From positions 248,001-312,000 of the forward strand of contig NZ_RCCC01000001.1 of the NCBI RefSeq assembly GCF_003663825.1: DNA of 64,000 bases. The letters are read 5' to 3'. Of the stretch, positions 10,035 to 18,280 are shown piece after piece. The stretch comes from Acidovorax sp. 106 (GTDB taxonomy: Bacteria > Pseudomonadota > Gammaproteobacteria > Burkholderiales > Burkholderiaceae_C). A program made the translations under genes and the position numbers. The notes below the pieces were generated by a model. It did not search any database, had not been told where the DNA came from, and was given only the letters and a program-made list of their open reading frames with translations. Within the stretch, counting starts at the first letter, position 1; the number at the start of each line of letters is the position of its first letter.

Positions 10035-10940
10035 ATGGCCTTTACCCATACTGACATCACGCGCCCCTCCGATATCGACCGAGAACTAAAACTGCCGCCT
10101 GCGGTACGCTACTTTGAAGCAGAACCTGTCAGGACCACGGCTACCCTTGCTGAATATCGCGATGAGGCTGGTCGATTGCACAACGAACATGGCTTTGCCG
10201 TGGCTCTTGACGACGGGACAGAGGAGTGGTGGCGACATGGCCATGCCCATAGCGTTGACGATTGGCCTGCCATTTCTTTGGGCAATTCCAGCGAACTTGA
10301 CGTATTTGTTCCTTCGGGACTGCAAGGCGGCACCATTTGTGACCGGTTGGACTTCGGATCAGGGGCACTCGTGTGGTGTGAAGACGGTCTAATCCATCGC
10401 ATTGGAGATCCAGCAGTACAGCTGTGCCCAGGAATCTTCAACTACTGCGAATACTGGCACATGGGCCGGAGACATCGAGCCGATGGACCAGCGCTCATCG
10501 ACTGCTTCGAGAAGTGGTACTACCACGGCCTTCTCCATCGGTGCGATGGTCCCGCCGTAGTAAATACCAGCAGAAACCACACTGGGGTATGGGTCTGGTA
10601 CGGAGAGGTTTTCTGTGATGGCGCCGAATTGGGCGAGGAAGACTTTCCGTTTCACGAGCCACCGCCCGCGTTCTACATGACCGCGCTGTTGAGCATGATG
10701 ACTACGCCAGTGCTCCACGCGAAATCTATCGACGTCATCGTTGCGCGGATTGCGTTGCTGATGCCAGACTTCCCAGCCCTCTGGTTTGGGAGAGAAGGCT
10801 GCGAGTGGCACGAAATCCGCCGAGCAATCGCAATTTGTTTAGAGGAGCACACGACGGGAGTAGGCCCGAAAGCAAAGCGAAAACGAAAAGCCAAAATCGA
10901 TGTCATTTCTCTGCCTGAATTTTTTCTGGACGAGGACTAG
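10035..10940 (+). CDS. HRxDGPA-repeat protein of unknown function, coupled to the methyltransferase
   Basis: This is a 301-residue protein. Its middle contains about five degenerate repeats of the form G-x-x-HR-x-D-GPA (for example GRRHRADGPA and GLLHRCDGPA, with weaker copies HNEHGFA and HRIGDPA). Each is set between aromatic WYxxG strands, so a repeated beta-hairpin (MORN-like) fold is likely. Similar repeats occur in phage and plasmid proteins with no known activity. A basic segment (KAKRKRKAK) lies near the C-terminus. The AAGGAAGG ribosome site is inside the end of the upstream gene and the start is one base past its stop, so the two proteins are translationally coupled and probably act together. 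Confidence 0.75.
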   Translation: MAFTHTDITRPSDIDRELKLPPAVRYFEAEPVRTTATLAEYRDEAGRLHNEHGFAVALDDGTEEWWRHGHAHSVDDWPAISLGNSSELDVFVPSGLQGGTICDRLDFGSGALVWCEDGLIHRIGDPAVQLCPGIFNYCEYWHMGRRHRADGPALIDCFEKWYYHGLLHRCDGPAVVNTSRNHTGVWVWYGEVFCDGAELGEEDFPFHEPPPAFYMTALLSMMTTPVLHAKSIDVIVARIALLMPDFPALWFGREGCEWHEIRRAIAICLEEHTTGVGPKAKRKRKAKIDVISLPEFFLDED

Positions 10941-11016
10941 CCATCCAGTTGACTCAACTGCTTTCTGCCTCTGCTACGTCCCATCGCCCATAACTAGCTC
11001 AAAAAGGGCAGCCATT

Positions 11017-11066
11017 CCCGCCAGACCGGAACATGCCCATCCGGGCACAACCACGGCCCTGGCGGG
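11017..11066 (+). promoter_or_regulatory. Nested hairpin upstream of the five-gene cassette
   Basis: CCCGCCAG (11017-11024) pairs with CTGGCGGG (11059-11066) around an inner TGCCC-ATCC-GGGCA stem. No T tract follows. It lies 145 bp before the helicase gene and may be a terminator for the upstream operon or part of a leader. The 271-bp gap also has CAGTTG-ACT-CAACTG at 10946-10960, right after the upstream stop. No gene is seen in the gap. Confidence 0.35.
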
Positions 11067-11211
11067 CGCACCTCCCCTTTGCCGCATGGCTTATCCCAAA
11101 ACCTAGCCAACACAGATCGTGATGGCTTGGAGCTAAGTCCGGTCGCAATTGCCTGGGTTCGGGCATCCCCTCCTTCGCTAAGATGTAACCAAGGAGCGGC
11201 GGGAAATTGGC

Positions 11212-14200
11212 ATGAAACTCATCGACAACATCAACGAACTGCTGGGCGACGACATCAAGCAGTCGGTTCAGCCAGGCGCACGCCTCAAAATCGCGGCCTC
11301 CTGCTTCTCCATCTATGCCTACGAGGCCTTGAAGCGCGAGTTGGAATCGGTGGAATCCTTCGAGTTCATCTTCACCTCGCCGTCGTTCATGCCCGACGAG
11401 GCAACGGACGCGGCCAAGAAAGAGCGGCGGGAGTTCCACATCCCCAAGCCACCATCGGACACCAAAACCGAGCGCAGTTTTTATGGCACCGAGTTCGAGG
11501 TGCAGCTCAAAAACAAGCTGACCCAGCGCGCCATTGCCCGTGAATGCGCCGACTGGATGCGGCGTAAGGCCAAGTTCCGCACCAACAGCGGCAACGCGCC
11601 CATGCAGCAGTTTGCTGCGGTACAAACCGCCAGCGCGACGGGAGACATTCCCAATGCCGTTTACATGCCCTTGCATGGCTTTACTGCCGTTGATTTGGGC
11701 TACCAGCCTGGCAACGCCGTATCGAACATCGTCAACAAGTTCGACGAGCACGCCAACACGGGCGTATTCCTGAGCTTGTTCGACCAGATTTGGGCCGATC
11801 CCGCCAAGCTGAGCGACGTAACCAGCTTGGTGTGCGAGCACATCGCGTCGGTGTACCAAGAGAACTCGCCCGAGCGCATCTACTTCCTGATGCTTTACAA
11901 CATCTTCAACGAGTTTCTGGAAGACCTCAACGAAGACGTGCTGCCCAACGACCGCACGGGCTACCTCGACACGCTGGTGTGGCAAAAGCTCTTTAACTTC
12001 CAGCGCGACGCCGCCACCGGCATCATCAACAAGCTCGAAACCTACAACGGGTGCATCCTGGCCGACAGCGTGGGACTGGGCAAGACCTTCACGGCGCTGG
12101 CCGTCATCAAGTATTACGAGCTGCGCAATCGGTCCGTGCTGGTGCTGTGCCCGAAGAAGCTGGCCGACAACTGGTTGACCTACAACCGCAATCTCAAAAC
12201 CAACATCTTCGCCAAGGACCGGTTCAACTACGAGGTGCTGTGCCATACCGACTTGCAGCGCACCAGTGGTGAATCCTTTGGCACCCCACTGAACCGGGTG
12301 AATTGGGGCAATTACGACTTGGTGGTCATCGACGAGTCGCACAACTTCCGCAACAACGACGCCTACAAGGACAAGGAGACACGCTACCAAAAGCTGATGG
12401 ACTCCGTCATCAGGCAAGGCGTGAAGACCAAGGTGCTGATGCTTTCGGCCACCCCCGTCAACAACCGCTTCAACGACTTGCGCAACCAGCTGGCGCTGGC
12501 CTATGAGGGCAACTCCCTTCAACTTGGCGACAAGCTGCACACAGAGAAAGACGTTGAAGAGATTTTTCGCAGGGCGCAGGCTGCGTTCAACAACTGGACC
12601 AAACTGCCACCGGAAGAGCGCACTGCCAATGCCATATTGGGGGCCTTGGACTTCGACTTTTTCGAGCTGCTGGACAGCGTAACGATTGCCCGATCCCGCA
12701 AGCACATCGAGACGTTCTACGACACCAAGGACATCGGCACCTTCCCCGAACGCCTCAAACCTCTGTCGTTCCACTGTCCGCTGACGCTGCGCACGGATGT
12801 CATTGGCTTCAACGACATCTTCAACCAGCTCTCGCTCTTGAAGCTGGCCGTGTATGCGCCTGTGGGCTACATCCTGCCTAGCCGCATCAAGAAGTACGAG
12901 GACATGTACGACACCGAGGTGGCCAGTGGCGGCGGCAAGCTCAAACAGGCCGACCGCGAAAAGAGCTTGCAGGCACTGATGACCGTCAACCTGCTCAAAC
13001 GCCTTGAAAGTTCAGTCGCCTCCTTCCGGCTCACCTTGCAAAGCCTGCAAAGCAATCACCAGAAAGCGCTGGCCCAGATCGCTGCATTCAAGCAAACGGG
13101 CCGCGCCAGGCCGTTCACCGACCAGGCATCGGCTTTTGAGGATGCAGATTTCGACGAGGAAGAACTGCCCGAGTTTGACGACACGGGCGAGAGCAGCACG
13201 GGCGGCAAGGTCAAAATTGACCTTGCCGACATGGACCTGCCATCGTGGGAATACGACCTGAGCGCCGACCTGGCCGTGATTGATGGCCTGCTGGCCGAAA
13301 TGGACAAAATCACCCCGGCTGACGACGCCAAGCTCCAACACCTCAAAGCCCAGATCGAGCACAAGCTGGCCAACCCCATCAATCCGGGCAACCGCAAGCT
13401 GCTGATATTTACCGCGTTTGCAGATACCGCCAACTACCTTTACGACAACCTGGCGGCAGGCCTGTTCCAGGCCCACGGAATTCACGTTGGCAAGGTTACG
13501 GGCACCACAGAGCCCAAAACCACACTGCGGCTGACCGCGAACCCGCGCCAAGGCATCGACTTCCAGACCATGCTCACACTCTTTGCGCCCCGCGCCAAAG
13601 AGAAGGCACTGACCCTGCCCCACGAGCCCGGCGAGATTGATGTGTTGATCGCCACGGACTGCATCTCCGAAGGCCAGAACTTGCAGGACTGCGACACCGT
13701 AATCAACTACGACATCCACTGGAACCCCGTGCGCATCATCCAGCGCTTCGGCCGGGTGGACCGCATCGGTTCGCCCAACGCGCGCATCCAGTTGGTCAAC
13801 TACTGGCCCGACATCAGCCTGGACGAATACATCCGCCTCAAAGAGCGGGTGGAAAGCCGCATGATGATTGCCGACGTTACGGCCACAGGCGATGACAACG
13901 TGCTGTCTGCACAGTCCAACGACGTGGCCTACCGCAAGGAGCAATTGCGACGTTTGCAAGAAGAAGTCATCGAGATGGAAGACCTCAAAACAGGGGTGTC
14001 CATTACCGACCTCGGGCTCAACGACTTCCGCATGGACCTGTTGAACTACGTCAAAGCCCACGGCGACCTGTCCCGCCTGCCCAATGGCCTGCACGCCGTG
14101 GTGCCCGCCGATGCAGAAAAAGGCTTGCACCCCGGCGTGATTTTCACGCTGCGCAACCGGCTGCTCAGTGGGACGTCTGGGGCGGTGGTACGGCAGAAGA

Positions 14201-14547
14201 ACCGCCTGCACCCCTACTACTTGGTGTACATCGGCATGGACGGCACCATCATTGCCGACCACACCGAGGTCAAGACCCTGCTGGACCTGGCCCGCAACGC
14301 CTGCAAAGGCCGTGGGGAGCCAGTGCCCACCGCCTTTGAGCCCTTCAATACGGCCACCAGAGATGGCCGCGACATGACGGTGTATTCATCCCTGCTGGAC
14401 CAAGCCATTCACTCCATGATCAAGCGCCAGCAAGAGCAGGACGTGGACAGCCTGTTCTCGCCGGGCAAGACCAGTGCCTTGGTGCACGACGTGGCAGGGC
14501 TGGAAGACTTCGAGCTGGTCAGCTTCCTGGTGGTGCAGCCTGCATGA
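11212..14547 (+). CDS. PLD-like/SNF2 helicase-related protein, first gene of the five-gene cassette
   Basis: This 1111-residue protein begins with a segment that looks like a phospholipase D-like domain (LKIAASCFSIYAYEALKREL, then FEFIFTSPSF). An SNF2/RapA-type helicase core follows: Walker A DSVGLGKT at 285-292, DESH at 374-377, LSATPVNN, and motif VI QRFGRVDRIGS from 844. An acidic insert (about 640-665) separates the lobes. It should be a DNA translocase. No HKD catalytic motif is evident in the PLD-like part, so that part is probably structural or DNA-binding. It starts the overlapping cassette; AAGGAG at 11191-11196 lies 15 bases upstream. The ATGA overlap with the next gene indicates coupling. 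Confidence 0.85.
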   Translation: MKLIDNINELLGDDIKQSVQPGARLKIAASCFSIYAYEALKRELESVESFEFIFTSPSFMPDEATDAAKKERREFHIPKPPSDTKTERSFYGTEFEVQLKNKLTQRAIARECADWMRRKAKFRTNSGNAPMQQFAAVQTASATGDIPNAVYMPLHGFTAVDLGYQPGNAVSNIVNKFDEHANTGVFLSLFDQIWADPAKLSDVTSLVCEHIASVYQENSPERIYFLMLYNIFNEFLEDLNEDVLPNDRTGYLDTLVWQKLFNFQRDAATGIINKLETYNGCILADSVGLGKTFTALAVIKYYELRNRSVLVLCPKKLADNWLTYNRNLKTNIFAKDRFNYEVLCHTDLQRTSGESFGTPLNRVNWGNYDLVVIDESHNFRNNDAYKDKETRYQKLMDSVIRQGVKTKVLMLSATPVNNRFNDLRNQLALAYEGNSLQLGDKLHTEKDVEEIFRRAQAAFNNWTKLPPEERTANAILGALDFDFFELLDSVTIARSRKHIETFYDTKDIGTFPERLKPLSFHCPLTLRTDVIGFNDIFNQLSLLKLAVYAPVGYILPSRIKKYEDMYDTEVASGGGKLKQADREKSLQALMTVNLLKRLESSVASFRLTLQSLQSNHQKALAQIAAFKQTGRARPFTDQASAFEDADFDEEELPEFDDTGESSTGGKVKIDLADMDLPSWEYDLSADLAVIDGLLAEMDKITPADDAKLQHLKAQIEHKLANPINPGNRKLLIFTAFADTANYLYDNLAAGLFQAHGIHVGKVTGTTEPKTTLRLTANPRQGIDFQTMLTLFAPRAKEKALTLPHEPGEIDVLIATDCISEGQNLQDCDTVINYDIHWNPVRIIQRFGRVDRIGSPNARIQLVNYWPDISLDEYIRLKERVESRMMIADVTATGDDNVLSAQSNDVAYRKEQLRRLQEEVIEMEDLKTGVSITDLGLNDFRMDLLNYVKAHGDLSRLPNGLHAVVPADAEKGLHPGVIFTLRNRLLSGTSGAVVRQKNRLHPYYLVYIGMDGTIIADHTEVKTLLDLARNACKGRGEPVPTAFEPFNTATRDGRDMTVYSSLLDQAIHSMIKRQQEQDVDSLFSPGKTSALVHDVAGLEDFELVSFLVVQPA

Positions 14548-15236
14548 CCCATCCAGCGACTTCGCCAACGACTGCCCATGCCCTGTTCGTCTGGCCTGCA
14601 AAAGCCGCAGTGTCCCGCCCTGTGGCAAAAGCCAAAATCTATGCCCATGCCAAGCCCAGCGCCGCATTGCGCGCGCTGTTTGTGGAGCAGATCGAGAGCA
14701 TCACCTGGGCGTACAAGTTGGCCCCGGAGAGCATCAACCTGCCCGCCAAACCAGAAGTGCCTGAAATCGAAGTGTTTGAAATCGCCTTGAAGCTGCCGGA
14801 TGTCAGTCATTCGGTACTTCGGTGCATCGACAAGGCCATTCCGTTCCCCATCCTGTTTGTTCTGCGGCAAGATGGCAAAAGCCGACCCATCGCCGCCTAC
14901 AAGCGCCCCAGTAATGCCGCCAGCGACCAGTGGGTGTTGGGCGACTACCATGCCGCGCCGTGGCAGCCGGACAACTTGCCGCGCCACGGCTTACCCTTTG
15001 CGTTGGATTTGCAAGGCCTGTACGAGCAGCTTCTGCGGCAGCACCTGGCGGTGCCCGCTCGGGCTGGCGAGACTTTGCGCGACCAGCTGGATCGGCTAAC
15101 GCAGCTTCAAGCCAAGCAGGCCGCAGCGGCCAAGCTGGAAACCCAGCTGGCCCAAGAAAAGCAGTTCAACCGCAAGGTCGAAATCAACGCCCAGTTGCGT
15201 ACCATTCGCAGCGAGCTTCAAGCACTGGCCTTGTGA
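14544..15236 (+). CDS. DUF4391-like protein of the cassette
   Basis: A 230-residue protein overlapping the helicase gene by four bases (ATGA). It matches my memory of DUF4391, a family found next to helicase and type III methyltransferase genes: an N-terminal alpha/beta segment with FPILFVLRQDG and a KRPSNA motif. A Lys/Gln-rich helical C-terminus (about 165-230), likely a coiled coil, follows. No catalytic motif is clear. Its fixed place between helicase and methyltransferase suggests an adaptor or specificity role (inference). Confidence 0.7.
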   Translation: MTHPATSPTTAHALFVWPAKAAVSRPVAKAKIYAHAKPSAALRALFVEQIESITWAYKLAPESINLPAKPEVPEIEVFEIALKLPDVSHSVLRCIDKAIPFPILFVLRQDGKSRPIAAYKRPSNAASDQWVLGDYHAAPWQPDNLPRHGLPFALDLQGLYEQLLRQHLAVPARAGETLRDQLDRLTQLQAKQAAAAKLETQLAQEKQFNRKVEINAQLRTIRSELQALAL

Positions 15237-15248
15237 ACCGGGCCACTA

Positions 15249-15307
15249 CAATTGCTATATATTTTATAGCTTATAGCGCTTACTGAATAAGCGCTAGATG
15301 CCAATTT
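15249..15307 (+). repeat. Dispersed repeat copy A, inside the cassette
   Basis: A TATAGC segment followed by AGCGCTTACTGAATAAGCGCT: an AGCGCTTA/TAAGCGCT inverted repeat embedded in the roughly 60-bp family also seen at 34054, 49753 and elsewhere. It fills most of the 75-bp gap between the DUF4391 and mod genes. Confidence 0.7.
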
Positions 15308-15311
15308 GACC

Positions 15312-17183
15312 ATGAATAAACTAAAAATGCACAGCCCCGACCTGACGCAGGCCAACATCGACAAGCTGGTGGAGCTGTTCCCTAACTGCTTAACCGAAAC
15401 GCGTGGCGCCGATGGTGAGGTCAAGCGCAGCATCGACTTTGACCTGTTGCGCCAAGAGCTGTCCACGTCCATCGTGGAAGGCCCGCAAGAACGCTACCAG
15501 CTCAACTGGCCCGGCAAGCGGGAGGCGCTGCTAACCGCCAATGCGCCCATTGCCAAGACGCTGCGTCCCTGCCGCGAAGAAAGTGTGGACTTCGACACCA
15601 CGCAGAATCTGTTCATCGAGGGGGACAACCTTGACGCGCTGAAACTGCTGCAAGAGACCTACCTGAACAAGGTCAAGCTCATCTACATTGATCCGCCCTA
15701 CAACACCGGCCGCGACTTCATCTATGACGATGACTTTTCGGATGATGCAGAAAGCTACCTCATCCAGTCGAACCAAGCCGATGCGTCGGGTGCGCGGCTG
15801 GTAGCCAACACCGACGCCAACGGGCGCTTCCACTCCGATTGGCTGAGCATGATCTACGCCCGCCTGAAACTCGCCCGCAATCTGCTGCGGGATGACGGCG
15901 TGATATTCATTTCGATAGACGACAACGAAGTGGACAACCTGCGTAAGGTGTGCAGTGAGGTCTTTGGGGAAGAGAACTTCGTCGCGCAGATCATCTGGCA
16001 GAAGGTCTTTTCACCGAAAAATTCGGCAAGGTGGTTTTCCGAAGATCATGACTATGTGCTTGTGTACGCAAAGCAGGGAGCTGACTGGACACCAACAGCA
16101 CTCCCTAAAACGGATGAGATGCTTGCACGATACAAGAATTTAGACAATGACCCACGCGGGGTTTGGCAGTCAGACAATTTGACGGCACGCAATCGTTACG
16201 ACGCAGGACTGTATTCGGTTACCTGCCCGTCAGGGCGTGTAATCGATGGCCCTCCCAAAGGAAGCTACTGGCGATTCAGCGAAGAGAGCTTCACGAGACT
16301 TAACCAAGAAAATCGCATTTGGTGGGGCGAAGAAGGCAACAACATGCCCCGCCTGAAACGCTTCTTATCGGAAGTCCAGCAAGGGCGAACGCCGCAGACA
16401 CTCTGGTTCTACAAAGAAGTGGGCCACACGCAGGATGCCAAGAAGACGCTACTCAAATACGTGCCTTTTCAGGAAACAGAGAACGTCCTGAATTCCGTGA
16501 AGCCGGTCGAGCTTCTGCAACGCATCTTGCAACTGGCTGGCAAGCCGGATGACCACAGCATCATTCTGGATTTTTTCAGCGGCAGCGCATCAACCGCCCA
16601 CGCCGTGCTGAAACAGAACTTCGAGGATGGCGGCAACCGGCGTTTCATCGGTGTTCAGATTGCGGAGCCTTTGCCGAAGCCGGAGCCACGGCTCGGTTCC
16701 ATCTTTGAGATGGGTCTCACACGTGTGCGCAATTACGGAGCGGAGGTGCGCGGGCAGATCGATGGAGCGAAAGCGGATGTTGGCTTCCGCGTTCTCAAAA
16801 TCGACAGCTCCAATATGAAGGAGGTGTTCTACACCCCTGATGCGGTGACCCAAGACCTGCTGTCCGATCAGGTCAACAACATCCGCGAAGACCGCACGGC
16901 CGAAGACCTGTTGTTCCAGGTGTTGCTGGACTGGGGCGTTGACTTGGCGCTGCCCATCACAAAGGAGACCCTTGCGGGCAAGGCGGTGTACTTTGTGGAT
17001 GGCAATGCATTAGCCGCCTGCTTTGAAGAGGGTGTCAGCGAAGATTTCGTCAAGTTGCTGGCCAAGCGCGAGCCGCTGCGCGTGGTGTTCCGCGATGCGG
17101 GTTTTGCCAGCGACAGCGTGAAGATTAACGTGGAGCAAATCTTCAAGCTGATGTCGCCTAGCACCGAAGTCAAGTGCATTTGA
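15312..17183 (+). CDS. mod: Type III restriction-modification methyltransferase (Mod), N6-adenine type
   Basis: A beta-class amino-methyltransferase: catalytic motif IV DPPYNTG at 127-133 precedes the AdoMet motif I DFFSGSAST at 420-428. The segment between them is the target-recognition region and sets the DNA sequence methylated by the complex. At 623 residues the length is typical of Mod. The start at 15312 (ATG) is preferred; a TTG two codons earlier is in frame. Bases about 16000-16760 are more AT-rich and use different codons (for example AAT, TTA, CGT) from the rest of the gene, as if the recognition region had been exchanged. The stop overlaps the next start (TGATG). Confidence 0.93.
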   Translation: MNKLKMHSPDLTQANIDKLVELFPNCLTETRGADGEVKRSIDFDLLRQELSTSIVEGPQERYQLNWPGKREALLTANAPIAKTLRPCREESVDFDTTQNLFIEGDNLDALKLLQETYLNKVKLIYIDPPYNTGRDFIYDDDFSDDAESYLIQSNQADASGARLVANTDANGRFHSDWLSMIYARLKLARNLLRDDGVIFISIDDNEVDNLRKVCSEVFGEENFVAQIIWQKVFSPKNSARWFSEDHDYVLVYAKQGADWTPTALPKTDEMLARYKNLDNDPRGVWQSDNLTARNRYDAGLYSVTCPSGRVIDGPPKGSYWRFSEESFTRLNQENRIWWGEEGNNMPRLKRFLSEVQQGRTPQTLWFYKEVGHTQDAKKTLLKYVPFQETENVLNSVKPVELLQRILQLAGKPDDHSIILDFFSGSASTAHAVLKQNFEDGGNRRFIGVQIAEPLPKPEPRLGSIFEMGLTRVRNYGAEVRGQIDGAKADVGFRVLKIDSSNMKEVFYTPDAVTQDLLSDQVNNIREDRTAEDLLFQVLLDWGVDLALPITKETLAGKAVYFVDGNALAACFEEGVSEDFVKLLAKREPLRVVFRDAGFASDSVKINVEQIFKLMSPSTEVKCI

Positions 17184-18280
17184 TGGGGCGGCACACAATG
17201 GGTTTGGAACCTTTGGGCACTGATTTTTCTGCCTTGGTGCAGGCGCTCAGCGCCACACACCAGCAGTTGCAAGCGCAGGCCGCGCGGTCGGTGGACACGG
17301 CCTTGGTGCTGCGCAACTGGCTGTTTGGCTGGCACTTGGTGGAGTTTGAGAATGCGTCGGCCCGGCGGCAAGAGGTGTACGGCAAGAACCTTGTGGACAA
17401 GCTGTCAGCGGCGCTGAGCAGCCAGGGCATCAAAGGGGTCTCGCCGACCAATTTGCGCTTGTGCCGCAGCTTCTACGAGTCGTTCCAGAAGATTCAACAG
17501 ACGCCGTCTGTTGAATCTTCCGCCACAGCCCCCCAGCCCCCCGACCTGAACGCGTTGAAAGCCCAACTGGGCTTGGGCTGGTCGCACTATGTGGTGCTGC
17601 TGTCGGTGAGCAATGTACAGGCCCGCAGCTTCTACGAGGTGGAAGCGCAGCAGGCAAGTTGGGGCGTGCGTGAGCTGAAACGCCAGATTGCCAGCGGATT
17701 GTTCGAGCGCCTGGCGTTGAGCCGTAGCAAGAATGAAGTGATGGCCCTGGCGCAGGTGGGGCAAGTGCTGGCCAAACCTGCGGATGTGATCAAGAACCCC
17801 TATGTGTTGGAGTTTCTGGATTTGCCAGAGCACCCCACCTACTCAGAGCACCAGTTGGAACTGGCCATCATCGACAAGTTGGAGCACTTCTTGTTAGAAC
17901 TGGGCAAGGGCTTCTTGTTTGAGGCACGGCAAAAGCGGTTCACGTTTGACGACAACCACTTCTACGTGGACTTGGTGTTCTACAACCGCCTGCTGCGGTG
18001 CTACGTGGTGATCGACCTGAAAATCGGCCAGCTGACGCACCAGGACCTGGGCCAGATGCAGATGTACGTGAACTACTTTGACCGGCACGTCAAAACCGCC
18101 GACGAAGCGCCCACGGTGGGCATCTTGCTGTGCTACGACAAGAACGACGCACTGGTGGAACTCACCCTGCCCCAGAACAGCAACATCTACGCCGCGCAGT
18201 ACCAGCTGTATCTGCCTAGCAAGGAAGAGTTGCGTCAAAAAATTCAAGAAGCCGAAAAGGCATGGGAGGCGGCGCAATGA
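17183..18280 (+). CDS. YhcG/DUF1016-type PD-(D/E)XK nuclease domain protein
   Basis: A 365-residue protein. The N-terminal DUF1016-like domain reads [15 protein letters not shown] and [14 protein letters not shown]. The C-terminal nuclease domain has the expected motif spacing: D263 in YVDLVFYN, then D278-L-K280 in VIDLKIG. YhcG proteins are widespread near restriction loci and mobile elements and are thought to be DNA nucleases. The linker between domains (about residues 100-120) is encoded by a 33-bp perfect palindrome. The gene overlaps mod by one base and res by four, so it belongs to the cassette. Confidence 0.88.
   Translation: MGRHTMGLEPLGTDFSALVQALSATHQQLQAQAARSVDTALVLRNWLFGWHLVEFENASARRQEVYGKNLVDKLSAALSSQGIKGVSPTNLRLCRSFYESFQKIQQTPSVESSATAPQPPDLNALKAQLGLGWSHYVVLLSVSNVQARSFYEVEAQQASWGVRELKRQIASGLFERLALSRSKNEVMALAQVGQVLAKPADVIKNPYVLEFLDLPEHPTYSEHQLELAIIDKLEHFLLELGKGFLFEARQKRFTFDDNHFYVDLVFYNRLLRCYVVIDLKIGQLTHQDLGQMQMYVNYFDRHVKTADEAPTVGILLCYDKNDALVELTLPQNSNIYAAQYQLYLPSKEELRQKIQEAEKAWEAAQ
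17488..17520. repeat. 33-bp palindrome inside the YhcG-type gene
   Basis: The 16 bases at 17488-17503 (GAAGATTCAACAGACG) are the exact reverse complement of 17505-17520, around a single C. It encodes the interdomain linker ([10 protein letters not shown]). Confidence 0.9.

Noticed and set aside
10999..12774. 591-codon leftward frame opposite the helicase
   Set aside because: The rightward frame has all helicase motifs; the antisense protein shows no domain.
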